From: Pseudomonas viridiflava
GTDB taxonomy: Bacteria > Pseudomonadota > Gammaproteobacteria > Pseudomonadales > Pseudomonadaceae
Reading direction: 5' to 3'
Length of the DNA: 64,000 nucleotides
Assembly (NCBI RefSeq): GCF_900590885.1
Contig: NZ_UUON01000050.1
Coordinates: 682,001 to 746,000 of the forward strand
Part shown: piece by piece, positions 24,918 to 33,264 of the stretch
Position numbering within the stretch: position 1 is the stretch's first letter
Layout: every line of letters starts with the position of its first letter
Notes under the pieces: generated by a model
The model's database searches: none
The model's input: only the letters and a program-made list of their open reading frames with translations
Told to the model about the DNA's origin: nothing
Translations under genes and position numbers: made by a program

Positions 24918-25227
24918 GGTGTTCACTCCCATCGCGGGTTAGGGCACTCCTTGTCCCGAAAGCCTGCTGGGTGGTGAGTGGTACAGGTGAGTAAACAGCG
25001 CAGGACGTTCGATTGAAACTGTCAAGGTTGACAGTTGACTCGGCCGTGCCCAGGCACACAGCGTGCGTTCTTATCCAGCGGCCGATAAAAAACCACAGCG
25101 TGGCACTCAGGGATTGGCTCAGCCGGCCGTTACAGTGATGGCAATGTGATACATGACGGGCAGGGTGTGCTTAACTGTCCGAATACAGGCACTGTGCCAC
25201 TATTTTTTGCGGGTCGGAGTTTTACCC
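24918..25227. other. divergent control region of unknown gene and diguanylate cyclase
   Basis: This 310-base spacer holds one clear element, the palindrome at 25017-25036. No RNA gene or further ORF is apparent; a frame upstream of 25228 (from 25153) continues the cyclase reading but lacks a ribosome site. Confidence 0.6.
25017..25036. promoter_or_regulatory. perfect palindrome AACTGTCAA-GG-TTGACAGTT
   Basis: Nine-base arms with a 2-base centre. Each arm contains TTGACA on its own strand, facing outwards toward each divergent gene, so a bound regulator could cover both -35 regions. No matching -10 is convincing. Confidence 0.55.
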
Positions 25228-26517
25228 TTGTCACGCGTGTCCGCTGTACGTTTCAGTCATTTTTTCCCTTCGTTACTGCTCTTGCTGGCGGGGCTCTCGG
25301 CTGCCTACGTCAAGGATCTCAACGTCTTCTTTACCTCGCTGTTCAACGTGCTGCCGACCCTGGTGCTGTTGCTCGGCGGTTCGTATTGCGCGGTGTATCG
25401 GCGCCAGCGTGAGCTGTTCCTGATGATCACGGTGTACGTCGTCTACTTTCTGCTCGATACCCAGACCGACTTCTACCGTGACAACGGCCGCGTGCGCGAA
25501 GACGCGGCGGTGGTGTTTCACCTGTGTTGCCTGTTGTTGCCGCTGCTGTTCAGCATCTACGCGCTGTGGCAGGAAAAGACCCACCTGTTTCGCGACTTCG
25601 TCGCACGCGGCGCGGTGTTGCTGGCCATCGGCAGCGTCGCCCTGGCGCTGGAGCAAAGTTACCCCGAGGCCGTACTGAACTGGCTGGCAGAGATCCGCTG
25701 GCCGGCCCTGCACGGCACCTGGATGAGCCTGATCCAGCTGTCGTACCCGATGTTCCTGATCGGCTTCCTCACCCTGGCCGCGCAGTACTGGTACCAGCCG
25801 CGCCCGCTGCATGCGGCGCAACTGGTGGGGCTGCTGGGTTTGTTCTGGATGTTGCCGCAAACCTTCATCCTGCCGTTTACCCTGAACATCATGTGCAGCC
25901 AGGTGATGCTGATGATCGCCGCCGGTGTGGCCCACGAGGCCTATCAAATGGCCTTTCGCGATGAGCTGACCGGCCTGCCGGGGCGCCGCGCGCTCAACGA
26001 ACGCATGCAGCGGTTGGGCCGCAACTATGTGCTGGCGATGAGCGACGTCGACCACTTCAAGCGCTTCAACGACACCCATGGCCACGACGTCGGTGACCAA
26101 GTGCTGCGCCTGGTGGCGAGCAAGCTGTCCAAGGTCAACGGCGGCGGGCGCGCGTACCGCTATGGCGGTGAGGAGTTCGCCGTGGTGTTCGCCGGCAAGA
26201 CCCTTGAGGAGTGCATGCCGCACCTGGAGGAAATCCGCGAGATCATCGCCGACTACGACATCAAGCTGCGTAACTCGGACCGCCCGCAGGACGATCAGCA
26301 AGGTCGTCAGCGCCGCGCCGGCAGCGGGGCGTCGAGTGTGTCGGTGACCATCAGCATCGGCGTGGCCGAGCGCCAGGTCGAGCAGCGCAGCCCCGAAGAA
26401 GTCCTCAAGACCGCCGACCAGGCGCTGTACGCCGCCAAGGGCGCCGGGCGTAACTGCGTGGTTGCGGCCGGGCAAACCCGGCGTGGCGCGGTGCGCATGC
26501 AAAGCGCTGCCGGTTGA
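25228..26517 (+). CDS. membrane diguanylate cyclase (GGDEF)
   Basis: Inner-membrane enzyme making cyclic di-GMP. The first 250 or so residues form about six or seven hydrophobic helices, an unclassified membrane sensor. The GGDEF domain follows, with the signature RYGGEEFAVVF intact and DVDHFKRFNDTHGHDVGDQVLR metal/substrate residues. No RxxD inhibitory site precedes the signature, so product inhibition is probably absent. A polar, low-complexity insert of about 25 residues (near RPQDDQQGRQRRAGSG) interrupts the domain before VTISIGVAE. TTG at 25228 is chosen because GGAG lies 8 bases upstream (429 residues); ATG at 25153 would add 25 residues. Confidence 0.92.
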   Translation: MSRVSAVRFSHFFPSLLLLLAGLSAAYVKDLNVFFTSLFNVLPTLVLLLGGSYCAVYRRQRELFLMITVYVVYFLLDTQTDFYRDNGRVREDAAVVFHLCCLLLPLLFSIYALWQEKTHLFRDFVARGAVLLAIGSVALALEQSYPEAVLNWLAEIRWPALHGTWMSLIQLSYPMFLIGFLTLAAQYWYQPRPLHAAQLVGLLGLFWMLPQTFILPFTLNIMCSQVMLMIAAGVAHEAYQMAFRDELTGLPGRRALNERMQRLGRNYVLAMSDVDHFKRFNDTHGHDVGDQVLRLVASKLSKVNGGGRAYRYGGEEFAVVFAGKTLEECMPHLEEIREIIADYDIKLRNSDRPQDDQQGRQRRAGSGASSVSVTISIGVAERQVEQRSPEEVLKTADQALYAAKGAGRNCVVAAGQTRRGAVRMQSAAG

Positions 26518-26607
26518 GTGATAGCGGTGTATTCAGCGGTTCTACAGTGATTGTCCAAGGCGGCGCCCGGCAGTAGGTTGGAACCATCTGCTGCCGGAGA
26601 AACTGCC

Positions 26608-28377
26608 ATGCCTGAATATAAAGCTCCCCTGCGCGACATGCGCTTTCTGATCGACAACGTGTTTGATTTCCACGGCCACTACGCCGCCCTGGGCGCCACG
26701 GACGCCAGCCCGGACATGGTGGCGGCGATCCTCGAAGAAGGCGCCAAATTCTGCGAAAACGTGCTCGCGCCGCTCAACCGCAGCGGCGATGAAGAAGGTT
26801 GTCATTTCGACAACGGCGTGGTCACCACGCCCAAAGGCTTCAAGGAAGCCTTCGCCCAGTACGTGGAGGGCGGCTGGCACGGCGTGGCAGCGGACCCGGC
26901 CTACGGCGGCCAGGGCCTGCCGCAATCCCTGGGCCTGGTGCTCAGCGAGATGATCGGCTCCAGCAACACCTCCTGGGGCATGTACCCAGGGCTGACCCAC
27001 GGCGCCATGTCGGCGATCCACGCCCACGGCACCGACGAGCAGAAAACCACCTACTTGAGCAAACTCACCGCCGGCGAGTGGACCGGCACCATGTGCCTCA
27101 CCGAAGCCCACTGCGGCACCGACCTGGGCCTGATCAAGACCCGCGCCGTGCCCCAGGCCGACGGCAGCTATGCGCTCACCGGCAGCAAGATTTTCATCTC
27201 GGCCGGCGAGCACGACATGAGCGCCAACATCATTCACCTGGTGCTGGCCAAGCTGCCGGACGCGCCGGCGGGTACCAAGGGGATTTCGTTGTTTATCGTG
27301 CCCAAGTTCCACGCCGATTCGGGCGAGCGCAACGCGGTGCACTGCGGCTCCATCGAACACAAGATGGGCATCAAGGGCTCGGCCACCTGTGTACTGAACT
27401 TCGATGGCGCCAAAGGCTTCCTGATTGGCGAGGCGAACAAAGGCCTCAACTGCATGTTCACCATGATGAACCACGCGCGCCTGGGCACCGGCATGCAGGG
27501 CCTGTGCAATGGCGAAGCGAGCTTCCAGGGCGCGATCAAGTACGCCAACGACCGCCTGCAAATGCGCTCGCTCACCGGTGCCAAGGCCCCGGAAAAAGCC
27601 GCCGACCCGATCATCGTGCACGCCGACGTGCGCCGCATGCTGCTGACCATGAAAGCCTTCAACGAAGGCAACCGCGCGCTGACCTACTTCACCGCGCAAC
27701 TGCTCGACACCGCGCACCTGGGCAGCGACGCCACTCAACGCCAGGAAGCCGAAGACCTGCTGGCGTTCCTCACGCCCATCTGCAAAGCCTTTATGACCGA
27801 CACCGGCCTGGAGGTGACCAACCACGGCATGCAAGTGTTCGGCGGCCACGGTTACATTCGCGAATGGGGCATGGAGCAACTGGCCCGCGACGCGCGAATT
27901 GCGCCGATCTACGAAGGCACCAACGGCATCCAGGCCCTCGACCTGCTGGGGCGCAAGGTGCTGGGCAGCCAGGGCAAGTTGCTGCGCGGGTTTACCAGAA
28001 TCGTGCATAAGTTTTGTGAGGCGAATGCCGAGCATCCGCAGCTCAAGGGTTACGTGGCGCAGCTCAACACGCTGAACAAGGAATGGGGCGAGCTGACCAC
28101 CCAGGTCGGTATGGCCGCGATGAAAAACCCTGACGAAGTCGGCGCCGCCGCCGTGGATTACCTTATGTACAGCGGTTACATCATCCTCGCCTACCTGTGG
28201 CTGCGCATGGCCATCGCCGCGCAAAGCCATGACGATGTCGAGTTCGCCAAGGCCAAGCTGGCCACCTGCGAGTTCTACTTCAAGCGCCTGCTGCCGCGCA
28301 CGGCAACCCATCGCGCGGCCGTGGAGGCGGGCAGCGAATGCCTGATGAGTCTGCCGGCGGAGGCATTTGCCTTGTGA
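26608..28377 (+). CDS. acyl-CoA dehydrogenase (FadE-like), second of three
   Basis: Long-type acyl-CoA dehydrogenase of 589 residues, closely similar to the first (MPEYKAPLRDMRF, TGTMCLTEAHCGTDLG, GSKIFISAGEHDMS, VFGGHGYIREWGMEQLARDARI). ATG at 26608 follows GGAG. No PsrA-like site is visible in the 90-base gap after the diguanylate cyclase, so it may be read from a different promoter or from the cyclase transcript. Chain-length preference cannot be read directly; three near-identical paralogues suggest division by acyl length. Confidence 0.94.
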   Translation: MPEYKAPLRDMRFLIDNVFDFHGHYAALGATDASPDMVAAILEEGAKFCENVLAPLNRSGDEEGCHFDNGVVTTPKGFKEAFAQYVEGGWHGVAADPAYGGQGLPQSLGLVLSEMIGSSNTSWGMYPGLTHGAMSAIHAHGTDEQKTTYLSKLTAGEWTGTMCLTEAHCGTDLGLIKTRAVPQADGSYALTGSKIFISAGEHDMSANIIHLVLAKLPDAPAGTKGISLFIVPKFHADSGERNAVHCGSIEHKMGIKGSATCVLNFDGAKGFLIGEANKGLNCMFTMMNHARLGTGMQGLCNGEASFQGAIKYANDRLQMRSLTGAKAPEKAADPIIVHADVRRMLLTMKAFNEGNRALTYFTAQLLDTAHLGSDATQRQEAEDLLAFLTPICKAFMTDTGLEVTNHGMQVFGGHGYIREWGMEQLARDARIAPIYEGTNGIQALDLLGRKVLGSQGKLLRGFTRIVHKFCEANAEHPQLKGYVAQLNTLNKEWGELTTQVGMAAMKNPDEVGAAAVDYLMYSGYIILAYLWLRMAIAAQSHDDVEFAKAKLATCEFYFKRLLPRTATHRAAVEAGSECLMSLPAEAFAL

Positions 28378-28499
28378 TGACTTAAAAATACCAATCAGTC
28401 ACAAGTGGACCCTATGTGTCTGAAAAGTTGTTCGGGTACACTCGGAGCCTGTAAAACCGACCCTACCGAATTACTTTTCACGTTCTCACGAGGTTTGCC

Positions 28500-30278
28500 A
28501 TGGCTGATTACAAAGCGCCGCTGCGTGATATGCGCTTCGTCCTCAACGAAGTTTTTGAGGTCGCCACCACTTGGGCCCAATTGCCGGCATTGGCAGACAC
28601 CGTTGACGCCGAAACGGTAGAGGCAATCCTCGAAGAGGCCGGCAAGGTCACTGCAAAATCCATCGCCCCCATCAGCCGTGGTGGCGATGAGCAGGGTTGC
28701 CGCTGGGACAACACGGCGGTGTTCACCCCGGACGGTTATCCACAGGCCTACAAAACCTACGCCGAAGGCGGTTGGGTGGGTGTCGGCGGCGACCCGATCT
28801 TCGGCGGCATGGGCATGCCCAAGGCGGTGTCGGCCCAGGTTGAAGAGATGATCAACTCCTCGAGCCTGGCGTTTGGCCTGTACCCGATGCTGACGTCCGG
28901 CGCCTGCGTTTCAATCAACACCCACGCCAGCGAAGAGTTGAAAGCCACCTACCTGCCGAAGATGTATTCCGGCGAGTGGGCCGGTTCCATGTGCCTGACC
29001 GAGGCGCACGCCGGCACCGACCTGGGGATTATCCGCACCAAGGCCGAGCCTCAGGCGGACGGGTCCTACACCATCAGCGGCACCAAGATCTTCATCACCG
29101 GTGGCGAACACGACCTCACCGACAACATCATCCACCTGGTATTGGCCAAGCTGCCGGACGCGCCGGCGGGGCCGAAGGGTATCTCGCTGTTCCTGGTGCC
29201 GAAGTTCATGGTCAATGCCGATGGCAGCCTGGGCGCGCGCAACCTGGTGAGCTGTGGCTCCATCGAACACAAGATGGGTATCCAGGCCTCCGCCACCTGC
29301 GTGATGAACTTCGACGGCGCCGTGGGTTACCTGGTGGGCGAGCCCAACCGTGGCTTGGCGGCCATGTTCACCATGATGAACTACGAGCGTCTGGGGGTTG
29401 GCATTCAGGGCCTGGCGTCCGGCGAGCGCTCTTACCAGAACGCCATCGAGTACGCCCGCGACCGCCTGCAAAGCCGCGCGCCGACAGGCGCCCAGGCGAA
29501 GGACAAAGTCGCCGACCCGATCATCGTGCACCCGGACGTGCGCCGCATGCTGCTCACCATGAAAGCTGCCAACGAAGGCGGCCGCGCGTTCTCCACCTAC
29601 GTGGCGACGCAACTGGACATCGCCAAGTTCAGCGAAGACCCGGCGGCCCGCGAGCGCGCCGACAACCTGGTGGCGTTGCTGACGCCGGTGGCCAAAGCGT
29701 TTCTCAGTGACCTGGGCCTGGAAACCACCGTGCTTGGCCAGCAAGTGTTTGGCGGCCACGGCTACATCCGCGAGTGGGGCCAGGAGCAACTGGTGCGTGA
29801 TGTGCGCATCACGCAAATCTACGAAGGCACCAACGGCATCCAGGCGCTGGACTTGATGGGACGCAAGATCGTCGGCAGCGGCGGCGCGTTCTACACCTTG
29901 TTTGCCGACGAGATCCGCGAGTTCATCGCGGCCTCAGGTGCCGAGCTGGCCGAGTTCACCAAGCCGCTGAGCGCGGCGGTGGATGACCTGGACGAATTGA
30001 CTGCCTGGGTGCTGGACCGCGCCAAGACCAACCCGAATGAAATCGGCGCCGCCTCGGTGGAGTACCTGCACGCCTTTGGCTACATGGCCTATGCCTATAT
30101 GTGGGCGCGCATGGCCAAGGCCGCGTTGGGCAAAGAGGCTGAGGAAGACTTCTACGCCAGCAAGCTGGGCACCGCGCGCTTCTACTTTGCGCGCCTGTTG
30201 CCGCGTATTCATTCGCTGAGTGCATCGGTAAAAGCCGGTAGCGAATCGCTGTTTTTGCTCGATGAGGCACTGTTCTAA
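28500..30278 (+). CDS. acyl-CoA dehydrogenase (FadE-like), third of three
   Basis: Third long-type acyl-CoA dehydrogenase, 592 residues (MADYKAPLRDMRFVLNEVFE, AGSMCLTEAHAGTDLG, GTKIFITGGEHDLTDN, VFGGHGYIREWGQEQLVRDVRI). It is the most diverged of the three: the Cys-Gly-Thr of the FAD loop is Ala-Gly-Thr, and the C-terminal domain differs. The start at 28500 has an ACGAGG ribosome site. Its 122-base upstream gap indicates a separate promoter. The GacA-box/Rsm RNA locus begins only 14 bases after its stop. Confidence 0.94.
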   Translation: MADYKAPLRDMRFVLNEVFEVATTWAQLPALADTVDAETVEAILEEAGKVTAKSIAPISRGGDEQGCRWDNTAVFTPDGYPQAYKTYAEGGWVGVGGDPIFGGMGMPKAVSAQVEEMINSSSLAFGLYPMLTSGACVSINTHASEELKATYLPKMYSGEWAGSMCLTEAHAGTDLGIIRTKAEPQADGSYTISGTKIFITGGEHDLTDNIIHLVLAKLPDAPAGPKGISLFLVPKFMVNADGSLGARNLVSCGSIEHKMGIQASATCVMNFDGAVGYLVGEPNRGLAAMFTMMNYERLGVGIQGLASGERSYQNAIEYARDRLQSRAPTGAQAKDKVADPIIVHPDVRRMLLTMKAANEGGRAFSTYVATQLDIAKFSEDPAARERADNLVALLTPVAKAFLSDLGLETTVLGQQVFGGHGYIREWGQEQLVRDVRITQIYEGTNGIQALDLMGRKIVGSGGAFYTLFADEIREFIAASGAELAEFTKPLSAAVDDLDELTAWVLDRAKTNPNEIGAASVEYLHAFGYMAYAYMWARMAKAALGKEAEEDFYASKLGTARFYFARLLPRIHSLSASVKAGSESLFLLDEALF

Positions 30279-30292
30279 GGGCTTGGAGGCCG

Positions 30293-30310
30293 TGTAAGCA
30301 TTCTCTTACA
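30293..30310 (+). promoter_or_regulatory. GacA box (UAS) of rsmY
   Basis: TGTAAGCATTCTCTTACA is an exact TGTAAG-N6-CTTACA palindrome, the upstream activating sequence that phosphorylated GacA needs at rsm sRNA promoters. It lies about 57 bases before the inferred RNA start; the likely -10 is GATAAT (30354-30359). Confidence 0.95.
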
Positions 30311-30366
30311 TCACGTGCTGCTATTCGTCCTCTATCGCCAAATTGGATCCACGGATAATCTACTTC

Positions 30367-30490
30367 ACATGGACGTCGCGCAGGAAGCGCAAAGCAACAA
30401 CAGGGACACGTAGGATTCTGCCAGGATGGCGGAGTGAAATGGATGTCAGGGAAACAGTCTGCAAAGCCCCGCTTCGGCGGGGTTTTCTTT
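30367..30490 (+). ncRNA. rsmY: Rsm-family regulatory RNA (RsmY type)
   Basis: RNA of about 120 nt that sequesters RsmA/RsmE translational repressors under GacS/GacA control. Eight GGA motifs occur within 85 bases (30371, 30383, 30404, 30413, 30424, 30431, 30441 and 30450), mostly of the ANGGA kind. The internal segment GCGCAGGAAGCGCAAAGC and the AACAGTCTGCAAAGCCCCG 3' part match my memory of RsmY. It ends in the hairpin CCCCGC-TTCG-GCGGGG plus TTTTCTTTT. The position between the acyl-CoA dehydrogenases and a LysR gene resembles rsmY of P. aeruginosa. The exact 5' end is inferred from the -10. RsmX or RsmZ are less likely alternatives. Confidence 0.9.
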
Positions 30491-30491
30491 T
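30467..30491 (+). terminator. rsmY intrinsic terminator
   Basis: CCCCGC, TTCG tetraloop, GCGGGG and a U-rich tail. It also lies just past the 3' end of the convergent LysR gene. Confidence 0.95.
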
Positions 30492-30504
30492 GCCCGCGAA
30501 AAAG

Positions 30505-31404
30505 TCAGGCGCTTGCCTGCGGGGCATTCATCACGTCCTCCAGCAAGGTGCGCAGCAACGCCACCGTCGCCTGCTGGCGCTGCACATCGCGGCACACCAA
30601 ACCGACTTTCAGCGGCACCCGGGGTTCACTCAAGGGTTTCCATAGCAACGCCTTGCTGTTGTGTTCATCCTGGGAACGCCCCGGCAATACGGTGGCGAGC
30701 TTGGTGTGGGGCAGGCTGTCGAGGATCCCCGCCATGGTGTTCAGCTCCGCCTGCACCTGCGGCCGACGCCCGAGGTTGGCCAACTGCCCTTGCCAGATCT
30801 GGCGCACCTGAAACTCCTCCCCCAGCAGCAACATCGGTAACTCGGCCGCCTGCTTCAGCGAGACTTTCTTGAATTCCCGCAGGGGATGGTCCTCGGGGAT
30901 GACCACCTTCAACTCATCTTCATACAGCAGCGCACCGGTCAGCCCCGGCTGGCGAGGCGGTAGGTAGCTGATGCCGATGTCCAGCGAGCCGTTGAGCAGC
31001 CGCCGTTCAATCTCAAGCCCGGTCAATTCGTAGATCTGCACCACCAAGTGCGGCTGCGCCTTGCGCACGCGCTCAAGCATTTGCGGCACCAAACTGGTGT
31101 GCACGGTTTGCAGCACGCCGATGGCCAAGGTGCGCATGGCCTGACCCTTGAAGTTGCGCAAGGCTTCGACGGCCTGCTGCATGCCATCGATCAGCGGCAA
31201 GGCATGGTTGTACAAGGTGTGAGCGGCCAGGGTCGGCAACAGGCGCTTGCTGCTGCGCTCGAACAGGCTCACATCCAGGTTCTGCTCGAGCTGGCGAATC
31301 TGCTGGGACAAGGCCGGTTGGGAGATCGACAGGCGCTCCGCAGCGCGGCCTACGTGGCCCTCTTCGTACACCGCGACGAAATAACGCAGTTGCTTGAAAT
31401 CCAT
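30505..31404 (-). CDS. LysR-type transcriptional regulator
   Basis: Regulator of 299 residues. The N-terminal winged helix (MDFKQLRYFVAVYEEGHVGRA, helix-turn-helix about 17-37 with RAAERLSISQPALSQQI) is followed by a periplasmic-binding-protein-like effector domain from about 90 (LAIGVLQTVHTSLVPQML, DIGISYLPPRQPGL). It resembles the CynR/CbbR branch, but the effector is unknown. It is divergent from the aminotransferase gene 210 bases away, the usual place for a LysR target. A homologous LysR gene follows rsmY in P. aeruginosa, as I recall. Confidence 0.93.
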   Translation of the reverse strand: MDFKQLRYFVAVYEEGHVGRAAERLSISQPALSQQIRQLEQNLDVSLFERSSKRLLPTLAAHTLYNHALPLIDGMQQAVEALRNFKGQAMRTLAIGVLQTVHTSLVPQMLERVRKAQPHLVVQIYELTGLEIERRLLNGSLDIGISYLPPRQPGLTGALLYEDELKVVIPEDHPLREFKKVSLKQAAELPMLLLGEEFQVRQIWQGQLANLGRRPQVQAELNTMAGILDSLPHTKLATVLPGRSQDEHNSKALLWKPLSEPRVPLKVGLVCRDVQRQQATVALLRTLLEDVMNAPQASA

Positions 31405-31613
31405 AAGACTTACTTATCGAAAAAGCTGGAAAATCGAAATGGCTGTTGGCCCCCGGGACGCCTAGTCTAGCGCCTATTCGCAGGGCTTACAGGGCCGGAT
31501 CGGGCAATGAATAGCGTTTATGTTGATGGCATTTACATAGGCAACACAAAAAACCTCAAGGCAGTGTGTGCGGTGGGGGCCTACCAAAGTCCGCTTGCCA
31601 TTGGGGGCCGCCT

Positions 31614-32867
31614 GTGAACCTGTTCCGTCGCTCGGCACCGAGTCTTGACGATCTGATCCTGGATGCGCCGCAGGGGGATCCGTCCAGCCAATCGCTGATG
31701 CCCACCGTGGCCAAGCCAGCCCAGGTGTTTGTACGCGGCCAGGGCTCGTGGTTGTGGGACAGCGATGACCGCGCCTACCTGGATTTCAGCCAGGGCAACG
31801 CCGCCAATAGCCTCGGCCACAGTCCGCAGGTGCTGATCAACGCCTTGGGCGAACAGACCCAGGCACTGATCAACCCCGGGATGGGCCTGCATAACCGCAC
31901 CCAGTTCAACCTTGTCGAGCGCCTGTGCCATCGCACCGGCAGCGACCAGGCCTACCTGCTCAACAGCGGCGCTGAAGCCTGCGAAGCGGCGATCAAACTG
32001 GCGCGCAAATGGGGCCAGCTGCATCGCGGCGGCGCCTACCGCATCATCAGTGCCAGCAGTGGCTGCCATGGGCGCAGTTTCGCCGCCATGGCCGCGTCGG
32101 CGAGTACGCGCTTTGAGCCGCAACTCCCGGGCTTCAGCCACGTGCCCTTTAACGACTTGCCGGCCCTGCATGCTGCCGTCGATGCACAAACCGTCGCCAT
32201 CCTGCTGGAGCCGATCCAAAGCGAAGCCGGCGTGATCCCCGCGACCGAGCACTACCTAAAGGGTGTGGAGCGGTTGTGTCGTGAGCTGGGCATCCTGCTG
32301 ATTTTCGACGAGGTCCAAACCGGCGTCGGCCGTTGCGGCACTCTGCTTGCCGAACAGCAATACGGCGTGCGGGCCGACATCATCACCCTCGGCAAAGGCC
32401 TGGGCGGTGGCGTACCGCTGGCGGCGCTGCTGGCGCGGGGCACCGCCTGCTGCTTTGAAATCGGCGACCTGGAAGGCACCCATCACGGCAACGCACTGAT
32501 GGCGTCGGCCGGCCTGGCGATACTCGATACGGTGCTGGAGCACGGCTTCCTCGACCAGGTACGTGAATCCGGCCTTTACCTGGGCGAAGGCCTCGCCCGC
32601 CTGGCCTACCGCTACGACCACGGCCAACTGCGCGGCCACGGTCTGATGTGGGGCCTCACGTTGTCGGATGATTCTGCAGATGCGGTGGTAAAAGCTGCGC
32701 TACACGAAGGCCTGATCCTCAACGCCCCGCAACCCAACTGTCTGCGTTTCACTCCCGCGCTGACGGTGAGCAAAAGCAACATCGACGAAATGCTCCTGCG
32801 CCTGGCCCGCGCCTTCTCCCGCGTGCGCACCGCACAACTGCAATGCCGCAAGGGCATCGCCGTTTAA
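31614..32867 (+). CDS. class III PLP-dependent aminotransferase (ArgD/AstC-like)
   Basis: Aminotransferase of 417 residues of the acetylornithine/succinylornithine type. The start is GTG at 31614 (MNLFRRSAPSLDDL) after a G-rich ribosome site. Landmarks are YLDFSQGNAANSLGH, LLNSGAEACEAAIKLARKW (phosphate loop), LIFDEVQTGVGR (the Asp that pairs with the PLP nitrogen) and ITLGKGLGGGVPLAALLA with the Schiff-base Lys. No arginine-pathway gene is adjacent, so it is more likely a catabolic or broad omega-aminotransferase paralogue than biosynthetic ArgD. The divergent LysR regulator may control it. Confidence 0.9.
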   Translation: MNLFRRSAPSLDDLILDAPQGDPSSQSLMPTVAKPAQVFVRGQGSWLWDSDDRAYLDFSQGNAANSLGHSPQVLINALGEQTQALINPGMGLHNRTQFNLVERLCHRTGSDQAYLLNSGAEACEAAIKLARKWGQLHRGGAYRIISASSGCHGRSFAAMAASASTRFEPQLPGFSHVPFNDLPALHAAVDAQTVAILLEPIQSEAGVIPATEHYLKGVERLCRELGILLIFDEVQTGVGRCGTLLAEQQYGVRADIITLGKGLGGGVPLAALLARGTACCFEIGDLEGTHHGNALMASAGLAILDTVLEHGFLDQVRESGLYLGEGLARLAYRYDHGQLRGHGLMWGLTLSDDSADAVVKAALHEGLILNAPQPNCLRFTPALTVSKSNIDEMLLRLARAFSRVRTAQLQCRKGIAV

Positions 32868-32903
32868 CCCCCGATTTCCTGAACCGTCTCGCGGCATACG
32901 CGG

Positions 32904-32942
32904 CGCCTCCAGCCTGATTCTTTTGGCTGGGGGCGTTTTTTT
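32904..32942 (+). terminator. rho-independent terminator after aminotransferase gene
   Basis: CGCCTCCAGCC / GGCTGGGGGCG stem (one wobble pair) with a 10-base loop and seven Ts. Confidence 0.9.
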
Positions 32943-33050
32943 GTCTGTTCATTTCAGGATGGCCCAGTGCCAGATTCCACTGAACCCTCACGAACGGCCA
33001 AGGTCGATTAGCTACACGGCTCACACGAGCCGATTTTTTGGAGCTGACCC

Positions 33051-33209
33051 ATGGACATCATTCGTATCATCATCGCTATTCTGCTGCCGCCACTGGGTGT
33101 GTTCCTGCAAGTGGGTTTCGCCGGCGCGTTCTGGCTGAATATCCTGCTGACCCTGTGCGGTTACTTCCCCGGCATCATCCACGCGGTGTACATCATCGCC
33201 AAGCGCTGA
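33051..33209 (+). CDS. PMP3/YqaE-family small membrane protein
   Basis: Membrane peptide of 52 residues (UPF0057), with two hydrophobic helices (about 3-24 and 27-49) and the family pattern ILLPPLGVFLQVG ... GYFPGIIHAVYII. ATG at 33051 has GGAG 8 bases upstream. In yeast and plants homologues keep membrane potential and salt tolerance; in bacteria they are often stress-induced. It stands alone between a terminator and a compact REP palindrome, so it has its own promoter. Confidence 0.93.
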   Translation: MDIIRIIIAILLPPLGVFLQVGFAGAFWLNILLTLCGYFPGIIHAVYIIAKR

Positions 33210-33216
33210 GGCTTTC

Positions 33217-33250
33217 AAATGTGGGAGGGGGCAAGCCCCCTCCCACATTT
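33217..33250. repeat. compact perfect REP palindrome
   Basis: AAATGTGGGAGGGGGC, AA, exact complement: identical to the bioB-bioF copy but without a long T run. It sits in the gap between two convergent genes (PMP3 and pqqE) and may serve as a two-way transcript end. Confidence 0.92.
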
Positions 33251-33264
33251 AGACCGCGTTACCT

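Noticed and set aside
25153..25227. Longer N-terminus of the diguanylate cyclase from ATG 25153
   Set aside because: No ribosome site before it, whereas TTG at 25228 has GGAG at ideal spacing; kept only as an alternative.
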